Shown here piece after piece: positions 1 through 5,513 of a stretch of 6,415 bases of DNA. The notes beneath the pieces are model-generated. The model made no database searches. It saw nothing but the letters and a program-made list of their open reading frames with translations, and was not told the origin of the DNA. A program made the position numbers and the translations under genes. The first letter of the stretch is position 1, and the number at the start of each line of letters is the position of its first letter. Origin of the DNA: Acidobacteriota bacterium (GTDB lineage: Bacteria; Acidobacteriota; UBA890; WLXD01); contig JACZXM010000188.1 in the NCBI GenBank assembly GCA_022571615.1, forward strand, positions 1 to 6,415, read 5' to 3'.

Positions 1-2
1 CC

Positions 3-476
3 GACACCAACGGTGACGGCGTGATGGATCAAGCGGAAGTCTGGGCGAAGGATCTGCCGCCCTGTTACGGCGTCGTCCCGGCGCGCGGCGGCGTGATCGT
101 GGTTTGCGCTCCGGACATCGTGTACTTCGCCGACCGAGACGGCGACGGCAAACCGGACGTTCGCGAGACCCTGTTTACCGGCTTTCGCACGAGCGTACTG
201 GAACGCGGCATCAACAATCCGCGGTGGGGCTTGGACAATTGGATCTATGTCGGCGCTGGCGGGCGTGGCGGGCTCATCAGCGGGCCGCGTCTCGCGAAGC
301 CAGTTGAACTGCCACACTCGGACTTTCGCATCAAGGCCGACGGTTCCGCCATCGAACCGGTCACCGGCCGCGTCGGCACATTTGGCTTGACCATGAATGA
401 CGTCGGCGACCGTTTCCCGTCCACCGGCGGGCGCCCGGCCATGTACGCGTTGCCGCGGATCACCGTGCCGCCCTGA
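3..476 (+). CDS. Partial PVC-type membrane-bound dehydrogenase-like protein (DUF7133-like), 5' cut by window and 3' broken
   Basis: The frame is open from the left edge, so the true start lies outside the window. The visible 157 residues begin with a calcium-binding-type DTNGDG loop, then VWAKDLPPCYGVVPARGGV, VVCAPDIVYFADRDGDGKPD, RGINNPRWGLDNWIYVGAG and PVTGRVGTFGLTMNDVGDRF. This matches, from memory, the beta-propeller region of the PVC-type putative membrane-bound dehydrogenase family, whose members are secreted, run to many hundreds of residues and often carry a C-terminal CxxCH haem site. Similarity runs to about GGRPAMYALP (near 455); the last six residues look unrelated and a TGA follows, so most of the protein, including any haem domain, is missing. 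The cut coincides with an oppositely oriented NYN gene fragment. Substrates of this family are not established. I am fairly sure of the family; whether this remnant is expressed is unknown. Confidence 0.72.
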   Translation, partial: DTNGDGVMDQAEVWAKDLPPCYGVVPARGGVIVVCAPDIVYFADRDGDGKPDVRETLFTGFRTSVLERGINNPRWGLDNWIYVGAGGRGGLISGPRLAKPVELPHSDFRIKADGSAIEPVTGRVGTFGLTMNDVGDRFPSTGGRPAMYALPRITVPP

Positions 477-571
477 GCTTCGACGAGCGCCCGCACGGTC
501 CTGAAACGAATGCCCCAGCCGCCGCAGCGCACCAAGTTCTCAACGTCAAGAAAAATCCCTGCTCGTAACAA
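437..571 (-). pseudogene. 5' fragment of a NYN-domain (PIN-like) nuclease gene
   Basis: On the minus strand a TTG start at 569-571 is preceded by CTGGAG with 8 nt spacing. It opens a frame reading LRAGIFLDVENLVR, then GGWGIRF, RALVEAQGGTVIRGNAYMA. This is the first strand and helix of the NYN domain, a PIN-like metal-dependent RNase fold; D9 and N12 of the LDVEN motif fit the first acidic-site motif. Recognisable NYN sequence stops after about 45 residues (near 437). The frame stays open to a TGA at 245, but that stretch is only the reverse of the coding sequence of the dehydrogenase-like gene. The remaining acidic residues of the active site are therefore absent, so the fragment cannot be an active nuclease. 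Full-length relatives usually have the rest of the domain and sometimes a LOTUS-type C-terminus. It is either a rearranged remnant or the edge of a chimeric assembly. Confidence 0.62.
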
Positions 572-669
572 CGTGCATTCTCCAGCAAATCGGAATTGGA
601 ACCGCTCGGTTTCTGAAAGTCCTGAACTCAGATTACATGAAGAAAATTGACTGCACTAGCAAATGGTGG

Positions 670-1653
670 TCAGGGACTGCTCTTGCTCGTATCGGAGGGC
701 GCCGACCAGGTTGTCGCCGCGGCCGGGCTCTCGTTCACCAGCAGCCGGAAGACGTCCGGGCGTGCATAGTGACCCACGGCATCAAAATCGTATCGGGCAC
801 GGGCGATGGCGCCGGTATCCAGATCGGCAAACAGGATGCCCTCTTCACCGTAGAGCGGGCCGCTGATGCACTCCCCCATCGGCGAGTAGATCGCGCTGCC
901 TCCCCGGCACACCTCCTCGGGCAGCCGCATCAGCTCCGCACTGGTGGCCAGGTCCTCGGGGTAGTCCTGGCGCCGGACGTACTGGTTGCATCCGAGCACG
1001 AAGCAGCGCCCCTCGGTCGCGATATGGCACAGCGTCGCCTGCCAGGTATCTCGACAATCGGCGGTCGGCGCCAGATAGAAGCTGACGCCCTTTTCATACA
1101 TCGCCGCCCGCGCCAGCGGCATGTAGTTCTCCCAACAAATCAAACCGCCGATCCGACCCCATTCGCTATCGATGACGGTCAGCGTGCTGCCGTCCCCCTC
1201 GCCCCAGATCAGCCGTTCGGAGCCGGTGGGCTTGAGCTTCCGATGCTTGCCGAGCAGCTTGCCATCGGGCCCGAAGTACAACACCGAGCAATACAGCGTG
1301 CCCGGCCCCATTCCCGGCTCGCGCTCGATCACCCCGACCGCGAGCACAACGCCGTGTTGGCGCGCGATCTCACCCATGCGCACCGTGTCTGCTCCCGGAA
1401 CATCGACCGAGGCGGCCCAGTATCGAGCGAACAGCTCGCGCCCCGCCTCGCTGCGGCTTCCGACCACGGCCCCGAACCCCAGACCCCGCGGATAGGCAGG
1501 AACGAAGGCCTCGGGAAACACCACCAGCCGTGCGTCTTGCGCCGCGGCGGTAGCGGTCAGGTCGGCGATCTTATCGACTGTCGCTGCGCGGTCGAACAGT
1601 ACCGGGGCCGCCTGCACCACCGCGGCACGGAGCACGGGAAAAGACTCGCTCAT
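670..1653 (-). CDS. Nitrilase (carbon-nitrogen hydrolase superfamily, true nitrilase branch)
   Basis: A 327-residue cytosolic protein covering the whole nitrilase fold. The catalytic triad is visible: E48 in VVFPEAFVPAYPRG, K139 in GKHRKLKPT and C173 in GGLICWENYMPLAR, with the extra conserved glutamate E146 after the lysine. The CWENYMPLAR and YPRG signatures point to the branch 1 nitrilases, which hydrolyse a nitrile directly to the carboxylic acid and ammonia, rather than to amidases or carbamoylases. Aliphatic versus aryl substrate preference cannot be read from sequence. I chose the ATG at 1651-1653, since family homology begins immediately after it (LRAAVVQAAP); upstream codons in frame lie inside the preceding gene. 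That ATG overlaps the hydrolase stop as ATGA and has a poor Shine-Dalgarno, so translation is probably coupled. It is last in the run; no nitrile hydratase, aldoxime dehydratase or Nit1C partners are present. Confidence 0.9.
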   Translation of the reverse strand: MSESFPVLRAAVVQAAPVLFDRAATVDKIADLTATAAAQDARLVVFPEAFVPAYPRGLGFGAVVGSRSEAGRELFARYWAASVDVPGADTVRMGEIARQHGVVLAVGVIEREPGMGPGTLYCSVLYFGPDGKLLGKHRKLKPTGSERLIWGEGDGSTLTVIDSEWGRIGGLICWENYMPLARAAMYEKGVSFYLAPTADCRDTWQATLCHIATEGRCFVLGCNQYVRRQDYPEDLATSAELMRLPEEVCRGGSAIYSPMGECISGPLYGEEGILFADLDTGAIARARYDFDAVGHYARPDVFRLLVNESPAAATTWSAPSDTSKSSP

Positions 1654-2582
1654 AACTGGGCTAAGAACTCTTGCAGCAGCTTGGTGAACTGGTCGGGATG
1701 TTCCTCGGCTGGATAATGCCCGCAATCATCCACTATCACCAATCGCTCGAAACCGGGGATGAGCCTCTCGGCATCCAAGAAAAGCTCGCTAGGGACCCGA
1801 TAGTCGTGATCTCCGATGATGATCCGCACGGGGAACTGAGCTCGCGTCCAGTCCACGGCCATCGAGGGGCCGAGCGACCAATCCTCTGCCAGGTCCATGT
1901 CGCGAAAGTAGCGCCCCACTGCCCGAGCGACGCCCCGGCGACCGAATTCCTTGACGTGACGCTCGAGAACCTCCGGCGCCAGGGCGCTCAGTCCTTGATC
2001 CAAAGAGGATTCGAACAGGCGCGACACGAAAACCTCGGGGGCGCGTAGGAACCCGGCAACTTGGTCCGGGTCGAAGTAGAAGTCGCGGTAGTCGACCCAA
2101 CGACTCAGATCGAGCTGCCGGAGGGGCGCGCTCACGTGGACATAGCCGACGACACGCTGCGGATGATCCGTGCCCAGCCTGGCACCGATCAGAGCACCCC
2201 AGTCGTGGCCGACGAGCCGGAACCGCTCCACACCGATGGTCGACAGTAGCTGTGCGACCTCGCCGGCGACGGCCGCGAACGAGTAATCGCCCTCCGGCTT
2301 ACCGCTCAGGCCGAAGCCCTTGAGATCCGGCACGATCACCCGATACTCGACCGCCAGCGCCGGTATCTGATGGCGCCAGGCCCAGGCGCTTTCCGGCATG
2401 CCGTGCAACAGCACCAGGGGCTCGCCAGAGCCGGCCTGCAGATAGTGCCAGCGAGTAGATCCGACCTCGACATACCGGTGCACCGCCCCCTCGATCCCGA
2501 CGACCCGATCGCCGTCCGCCGGAGTACAGGCCGGCATCATGCACAGGAGGGCCAGCAGCCCGTGGCAGAAGTGGCGACGCAT
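1650..2582 (-). CDS. Exported alpha/beta-hydrolase, epoxide hydrolase-like
   Basis: A 310-residue alpha/beta-hydrolase. Core landmarks in order: oxyanion-hole HGMP (60-63), DLKGFGLSGKP (86-96), nucleophile elbow GHDWGA with Asp D127, acid in IIGDHDYRVP (D258 or D260) and catalytic His H289 in CGHYPAEEHPD. An aspartate nucleophile in GHDWG is characteristic of epoxide hydrolases and haloalkane or fluoroacetate dehalogenases. The cap contains GRYFRDMD (Y225), fitting the ring-opening tyrosine of epoxide hydrolases, which is why I favour that activity. The N-terminus MRRHFCHGLLALLCMMPAC is a signal sequence; C19 could be lipidated, but MPAC is not a canonical lipobox. I chose the ATG at 2580-2582 because it opens directly on this signal; an in-frame ATG at 2634-2636 would bury it. 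The start lies 4 bp after the VOC gene stop, and the stop overlaps the nitrilase start. The natural substrate is unknown. Confidence 0.85.
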   Translation of the reverse strand: MRRHFCHGLLALLCMMPACTPADGDRVVGIEGAVHRYVEVGSTRWHYLQAGSGEPLVLLHGMPESAWAWRHQIPALAVEYRVIVPDLKGFGLSGKPEGDYSFAAVAGEVAQLLSTIGVERFRLVGHDWGALIGARLGTDHPQRVVGYVHVSAPLRQLDLSRWVDYRDFYFDPDQVAGFLRAPEVFVSRLFESSLDQGLSALAPEVLERHVKEFGRRGVARAVGRYFRDMDLAEDWSLGPSMAVDWTRAQFPVRIIIGDHDYRVPSELFLDAERLIPGFERLVIVDDCGHYPAEEHPDQFTKLLQEFLAQL

Positions 2583-2586
2583 GAGG

Positions 2587-3018
2587 TTACCAGTTCGGCC
2601 AGCAGCCGCGGGTTGCAAGCTCGAGAACGTGACCATCGGGATCGCGGAAATACAGGCTCGTGCCTCCCTCTGACCACTCGATCAGGCTCTCCACCTCGAT
2701 GCCCGCCCCGGCGAGCGTTTGTTTACAGCGGTCCATATCGGTCTCCTCGACCTTGAACGCCAGATGCGTCGTGCCGCTGCCGTCGTGTCCGGGTATCGCT
2801 GTGCCGTCGATGTCGACCCAGTCTGCCGAAGCACCCTGCAGGAACAGCAGCAACACCTGCTGCTCGGGAACCTGGAGGGCACGCATCCGCGCGTCGCCCG
2901 CCAATCGCTCGAAGCCGAACAGGTCGCTGTAGAAGGCCTCCGACCGGTTGAGGTCCGAAACGTAGAGCGAGGTCTCGAGCACTCCTTGCACCCTCAGCCG
3001 AGTCGCTTCAGTGTTCAT
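2587..3018 (-). CDS. VOC-superfamily protein (glyoxalase / bleomycin-resistance / dioxygenase fold)
   Basis: A 143-residue single-domain VOC protein with two beta-alpha-beta-beta-beta modules. The first is LETSLYVSDLNRSEAFYSDLFGF (about 14-36); the second contains TTHLAFKV (83-90) and ends in SLYFRDPDGHVLELAT (121-136). Candidate metal ligands are E15, H85 and E133; E15 sits where many family members have His. This fold includes glyoxalase I, fosfomycin-resistance enzymes and extradiol dioxygenases, and the sequence alone does not say which chemistry applies. I chose the ATG at 3016-3018 because AAGGGGAG lies just upstream at 3023-3030; a longer in-frame start at 3048 would add a charged tail inside yjjX. 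The start overlaps the yjjX stop by 11 bp, and the alpha/beta-hydrolase follows after 4 bp, so it belongs to the same transcript. Confidence 0.88.
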   Translation of the reverse strand: MNTEATRLRVQGVLETSLYVSDLNRSEAFYSDLFGFERLAGDARMRALQVPEQQVLLLFLQGASADWVDIDGTAIPGHDGSGTTHLAFKVEETDMDRCKQTLAGAGIEVESLIEWSEGGTSLYFRDPDGHVLELATRGCWPNW

Positions 3019-3562
3019 CGGACTCCCCTTCCAGGTACGCTTCCGCATTCAGAAACGGTACCAGCGCCGCCACCAGCCCGGAGACATACAGGGCCTTGCG
3101 ATCCATCACGCCGCGAGTGAAGTAGCCGATGGCTCCTCCCTTGCATTTGCTGTCGCGCTCGCCGCTCATCGCATCTATCACCTCGCCGAGCTCGCGGCCG
3201 GCCAGTAGCTCCTGCACCACTCGGGCAGGCAGTTCGAACTGCGGCGAGGTGCCCAACGCCTCGCGGCCGCTCCGGTCGAGGATGCACATGCACCCGAGCG
3301 CCAGCCAGCGTTCCTGCAGCCGCATGATGCCACCCTCGATGCCGACGTAGTAGGTGGCTTGCGCTCCCGAGTCACGATCCATTCGGCGCAGTTCCAACGC
3401 CCGATTGCGGGCGCCGGTGAAGGTTTCCTCTCCGACCGGCTGGTCGGAGACGCCGGAGGAAACGGACAGGCCCTTCACCTGTAGATCGTCGAAGAAGTTG
3501 CCGAACGCTTCCCGAACGGCCGCCCGCTTGACCGGATTGGTCGATCCTACCAGCACCAACAC
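3008..3562 (-). CDS. yjjX: Inosine/xanthosine triphosphatase (DUF84, YjjX family)
   Basis: A 184-residue protein with the DUF84 signatures in order: LVGSTNPVKRAAVREAF (4-20), SSGVSDQPVGEETFTGARNRA (35-55), YYVGIEGGI (71-79), FELPARVV (109-116) and KGGAIGYFTRGVMDRKALY (141-159). The family removes damaged purine nucleotides: known YjjX proteins convert ITP and XTP to the diphosphates plus phosphate in the cytosol, keeping deaminated bases out of nucleic acids. Length is close to the usual 170-185 residues and nothing key appears missing. The start is GTG at 3560-3562, supported by a very strong GAGGGGG five bases upstream and by homology beginning at once. It follows the lipocalin-like gene by 33 bp and overlaps the VOC gene by 11 bp. 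A housekeeping nucleotide-cleaning enzyme inside this mixed run is unexplained. Confidence 0.9.
   Translation of the reverse strand: MLVLVGSTNPVKRAAVREAFGNFFDDLQVKGLSVSSGVSDQPVGEETFTGARNRALELRRMDRDSGAQATYYVGIEGGIMRLQERWLALGCMCILDRSGREALGTSPQFELPARVVQELLAGRELGEVIDAMSGERDSKCKGGAIGYFTRGVMDRKALYVSGLVAALVPFLNAEAYLEGESDEH
3023..3030 (-). promoter_or_regulatory. Ribosome binding site of the VOC gene
   Basis: Reading the minus strand, AAGGGGAG precedes TCCG and the ATG at 3016-3018. It lies inside the last codons of yjjX and decides the VOC start over the in-frame ATG further upstream. Confidence 0.6.
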
Positions 3563-3567
3563 GTCGT

Positions 3568-3574
3568 CCCCCTC
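3568..3574 (-). promoter_or_regulatory. Strong ribosome binding site deciding the GTG start of yjjX
   Basis: The minus strand reads GAGGGGG, then ACGAC, then GTG at 3560-3562. Near-perfect anti-Shine-Dalgarno pairing at 5 nt spacing supports GTG initiation in the 33-bp gap after the lipocalin-like gene. Confidence 0.65.
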
Positions 3575-3595
3575 GGCATTCCGATCCAGAGGCCG

Positions 3596-4045
3596 TCAGG
3601 AAGCACGAACGAACGACATCCGGTTGCCGCTGGGGAACAGAAGCGTCAATCGGTCGCCTAGAAGCTCGACCCGAGTTGGTTCCGGTTGAGCCTCGTCGGA
3701 TGCACGCACGGTCATACGTAGCGGGCTGGCCTCCAGCCCGGCGAGCTCGCGTCCGATCGACAGATTGTGCTGGTGCCAGAACACCAGCTCCTCGCCATCG
3801 AGCGTATAGGTGCCGCCCTCGGCCGAGCCACGCTGTGGATTGCCGTCGCCGTCGAGCACGAAGAATAGTACCTGCCAGTTGCTCTCGGTAAAGAAGATCG
3901 TACCGGCCACCCGGTGAGTATTGCCGTCGGCGAGATGGTATTCGACGGCCGTCCAGGCACCGAGTAGCTCTCCCGCAGCACCGGCCTCTCCGGGCACCGC
4001 GACCACCGCCAGCAGGATCGACCCGATCACACAACCAGCTCTCAT
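3596..4045 (-). CDS. Secreted lipocalin-like domain protein
   Basis: A 149-residue protein, first of the five-gene minus-strand run. Residues 1-24 form a Sec signal peptide: MRAG, a hydrophobic stretch VIGSILLAVVAV, and a likely cleavage after AGA or AGAA. The mature part is a single small beta-rich domain beginning LLGAWTAVEYHLADG (27-41), with the Gly-x-Trp (G29, W31) seen at the first strand of lipocalin-like barrels, and ending GDRLTLLFPSGNRMSFVR (130-147), a pattern common in bacterial lipocalin-like domains. It probably sits in the periplasm and may bind a small ligand; no catalytic residues can be assigned. The ATG at 4043-4045 is well supported by AGGAAGG at 4053-4059, 7 nt upstream, and by the signal peptide. 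Its upstream region is shared divergently with bolA and carries the 30-bp-unit repeat. Confidence 0.72.
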   Translation of the reverse strand: MRAGCVIGSILLAVVAVPGEAGAAGELLGAWTAVEYHLADGNTHRVAGTIFFTESNWQVLFFVLDGDGNPQRGSAEGGTYTLDGEELVFWHQHNLSIGRELAGLEASPLRMTVRASDEAQPEPTRVELLGDRLTLLFPSGNRMSFVRAS

Positions 4046-4130
4046 GGATATTCCTTCCTGGGTTCGTCAGATGGTGCTGAGTTGGCCGCAGCCCACCCGC
4101 GCCCCTGCATGATCTGTGCACCGTGCGTCA

Positions 4131-4172
4131 TAATGGGTCTGGCAGGCTGTGGTGGAAGCGCGATGGGGCTGG
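4131..4172. repeat. Dispersed 30-bp-unit repeat, copy 1 (about 1.4 units)
   Basis: The 14-mer TAATGGGTCTGGCA (4131-4144) recurs exactly at 6320-6333. The 31 bp at 4142-4172 match 6301-6331 at 26 positions by my count. Within this locus TAATGGGTCTGG (4131) is followed 30 bp later by CGATGGGGCTGG (4161), so the unit is about 30 bp and partly tandem. It lies between the divergent lipocalin-like and bolA genes. Function is unknown; it could be a short interspersed repeat or a remnant of an element end. Confidence 0.6.
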
Positions 4173-4195
4173 TACTGGCGCCAACGGCCGAAACC

Positions 4196-4201
4196 TATCA
4201 T
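4196..4201 (+). promoter_or_regulatory. Possible bolA -10 box
   Basis: TATCAT matches the sigma-70 -10 consensus at five of six positions and is preceded by C, as sigma-S promoters prefer. No convincing -35 lies 16-18 bp upstream. E. coli bolA is known to use a sigma-S promoter, so a -35-poor promoter would fit, but this is inference. Transcription would begin near 4208, just before the Shine-Dalgarno AGGGAGA at 4213-4219. Confidence 0.28.
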
Positions 4202-4223
4202 GCGTGCCTGGCAGGGAGAATCG

Positions 4224-4556
4224 ATGACCGTACAAGAGACGATCGAATCCAAGCTCCGCTCGGCACTCCAGCCGCATCACCTCGAGGTAATCAACGAGAG
4301 CGGCGGGCACAACGTGGCCCCGGGCTCCGAGACCCATTTCCGTGTTCTGGTGGTTTCCAGCGCCTTCGAAGGAAAGCCAACGCTCCAGCGCCATCGCATC
4401 GTCTATCGGCTCCTCGAGCCCGAGCGCCAGGCTGGTGTCCACGCCCTCGGCATCCAGACCCTCACGCCTGACGAATTCGGAGCCCACGCTTCCATCAGCT
4501 CGCCACCTTGTTTGGGAGGCGACGGGACTGCCCCCGGCCGCGGGCCGGCGAAATGA
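4224..4556 (+). CDS. bolA: BolA family protein
   Basis: A 110-residue BolA protein, close in length to E. coli BolA. It aligns by eye across the family: TIESKLRSALQP (6-17), LEVINESGGHNVAPGSETHFRV (20-41), LQRHRIVYRLL (54-64) with the conserved RHR, GVHALGIQTLTPDEF (71-85) with H73, the invariant His that coordinates an Fe-S cluster shared with monothiol glutaredoxins, and a C-terminal SSPPC (92-96) as in E. coli BolA. BolA proteins act with glutaredoxin in iron-sulfur trafficking and, in E. coli, bind DNA and affect cell shape and stationary-phase genes. I chose the ATG at 4224 because it has AGGGAGA just upstream and starts at the family N-terminus. It is divergent from the lipocalin-like gene, and its TGA overlaps the next start as ATGA. 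Confidence 0.95.
   Translation: MTVQETIESKLRSALQPHHLEVINESGGHNVAPGSETHFRVLVVSSAFEGKPTLQRHRIVYRLLEPERQAGVHALGIQTLTPDEFGAHASISSPPCLGGDGTAPGRGPAK
4534..4548 (+). promoter_or_regulatory. GC-rich hairpin just upstream of the TolB-like start
   Basis: CCGGCC (4534-4539), a GCG loop, and GGCCGG (4543-4548) form a perfect six-pair stem inside the last bolA codons, four bases before the ATG at 4553. It occupies the place where a Shine-Dalgarno should be, and no good one is visible. Opening by ribosomes finishing bolA would couple the two genes; this is inference. There is no T-run, so it is not a typical terminator. Confidence 0.4.
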
Positions 4557-5449
4557 AACGCCGCCTGGCAGCCATCCTCGGGTTCGGTGTGCTCGGCGTA
4601 TCGGTGGGTCTGCTCGCGGGCATCGCCAGCACCCAGGCGCCACCGTCGACCGATATCTATCTCGCGGACCTGGATCTGAGCACCTCACCCCCGAGCCTTG
4701 GGAACCTGCGCAACCTCACCCAACGGGAAGGCTACGACAATCAACCGTTCTTCGAACCCGAGGGCATCGGCCTGCTGTACACGTCGGCACGCGAGAATCA
4801 GACCGATATCTACCGGATCGATCTAACGAGCCTGACCGCCACCCAGCTCACCGAGACGCCCGACTCCGAGTACTCGCCGACCGTCATGCCGGCCGGCCTG
4901 GAGCTGTCCGTGATTCGGGTCGAGGACGACGGTACACAGCGTTTGTGGGCGTTCCGGCGCGATGGCAGCGCACCCCGTGTGCTGCTGCAAGATGTAGCAC
5001 CGGTCGGCTACCACGCCTGGGGACAGGGCGAACAGGTCCTGCTGTACGTGCTCGGTGAACCGGCGACCCTCCAGCTGGCCGATCTCGGCATCGGATCGGC
5101 CGAGATCGTGGCAACCGACATCGGACGTTCGTTGCATCGGGTGCCGGGTCGCGACGGGTTCAGCTTCATCCAACAGTCCGATGCCGGAAACCGCATTCGC
5201 TTCCTGGCTGGCAGTGGCGTCATCAGCGATCTGGGGCCGACGCTGGCGGACTCGCAGGACATGACCTGGACGCCAGATGGCCGCATTGTCATGGCCTCGG
5301 GAACTCGTATCTACATTCGCCATCCCGAAGGCAATTGGCAATTGATCGCCGATCTCGAGCGGCCGGAAATCGTCGCCGTCACGCGCCTGGCGGTCAACGC
5401 GGCTGGCGACAAGCTGGCCCTGGTGGCGCTGCGACCGACGTCGGATTGA
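4553..5449 (+). CDS. Exported TolB-like / PD40 beta-propeller protein
   Basis: A 298-residue protein with a signal peptide (MKRRLAAILGFGVLGVSVGLLAGIAS, cleavage likely near 26-28), so it is periplasmic or membrane-tethered. The mature part carries about six TolB/PD40-type repeats: DNQPFFEPEGIGLLYTSAREN with TDIYRIDL (62-91), YSPTVMPAGLELSVIRV (108-123) with QRLWAFRRDGS, GYHAWGQGEQVLLYVLG (152-168), LHRVPGRDGFSFIQQ (194-208), MTWTPDGRIVMASGTRIYI (237-255) and TRLAVNAAGDKLALVAL (277-293). Such propellers usually mediate protein contacts; no enzymatic motif or DPP-type peptidase domain is present, and it lacks the N-terminal domain of true TolB. It belongs to a widespread uncharacterised family. 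The ATG at 4553 overlaps the bolA TGA, and the signal peptide supports it over an upstream in-frame ATG at 4508. The gene converges on the HAD hydrolase, with 64 bp between them and no clear terminator. Confidence 0.8.
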   Translation: MKRRLAAILGFGVLGVSVGLLAGIASTQAPPSTDIYLADLDLSTSPPSLGNLRNLTQREGYDNQPFFEPEGIGLLYTSARENQTDIYRIDLTSLTATQLTETPDSEYSPTVMPAGLELSVIRVEDDGTQRLWAFRRDGSAPRVLLQDVAPVGYHAWGQGEQVLLYVLGEPATLQLADLGIGSAEIVATDIGRSLHRVPGRDGFSFIQQSDAGNRIRFLAGSGVISDLGPTLADSQDMTWTPDGRIVMASGTRIYIRHPEGNWQLIADLERPEIVAVTRLAVNAAGDKLALVALRPTSD

Positions 5450-5513
5450 CCGCCGCCCGCCGCCCGCAGCCTCGGTGGCCCGTGAGCAGCCGCAGCAGCA
5501 GTGGCGTGGGCCG

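Noticed and set aside
245..436. Continuation of the NYN frame to the TGA at 245
   Set aside because: The translation here is just the reverse strand of the dehydrogenase-like gene and shows no NYN motifs, so I limited the fragment to 437-571.
572..669. Terminator or promoter in the AT-richer spacer after the nitrilase gene
   Set aside because: I found no stable hairpin with a T-run and no -35/-10 pair with acceptable spacing; only tiny inverted repeats such as CTGAGTTCAG.
637..1716. Long plus-strand open frame of 359 codons
   Set aside because: It is the antisense of the nitrilase gene, which has a full catalytic triad and family-wide similarity; the plus-strand translation is low-complexity Arg/Ala/Pro/His-rich and matches nothing I know.
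4130..4158. Minus-strand CATTAT with CTTCCA at 17 bp as a lipocalin-like gene promoter
   Set aside because: Only four and three consensus matches respectively, in a repeat; not strong enough to annotate.
4128..4688. Minus-strand open frame of 186 codons across bolA
   Set aside because: It is antisense to the unmistakable bolA gene. Its tail reads through repeat copy 1, which gives a coincidental SLPDPL-like end also seen at copy 2.
5450..5513. Possible bidirectional terminator between the convergent TolB-like and HAD genes
   Set aside because: Only a weak GGCCC/GGGCC pairing with a long loop and no T-run; the CCGCCCG iterations at 5450-5466 look like simple GC-rich sequence.
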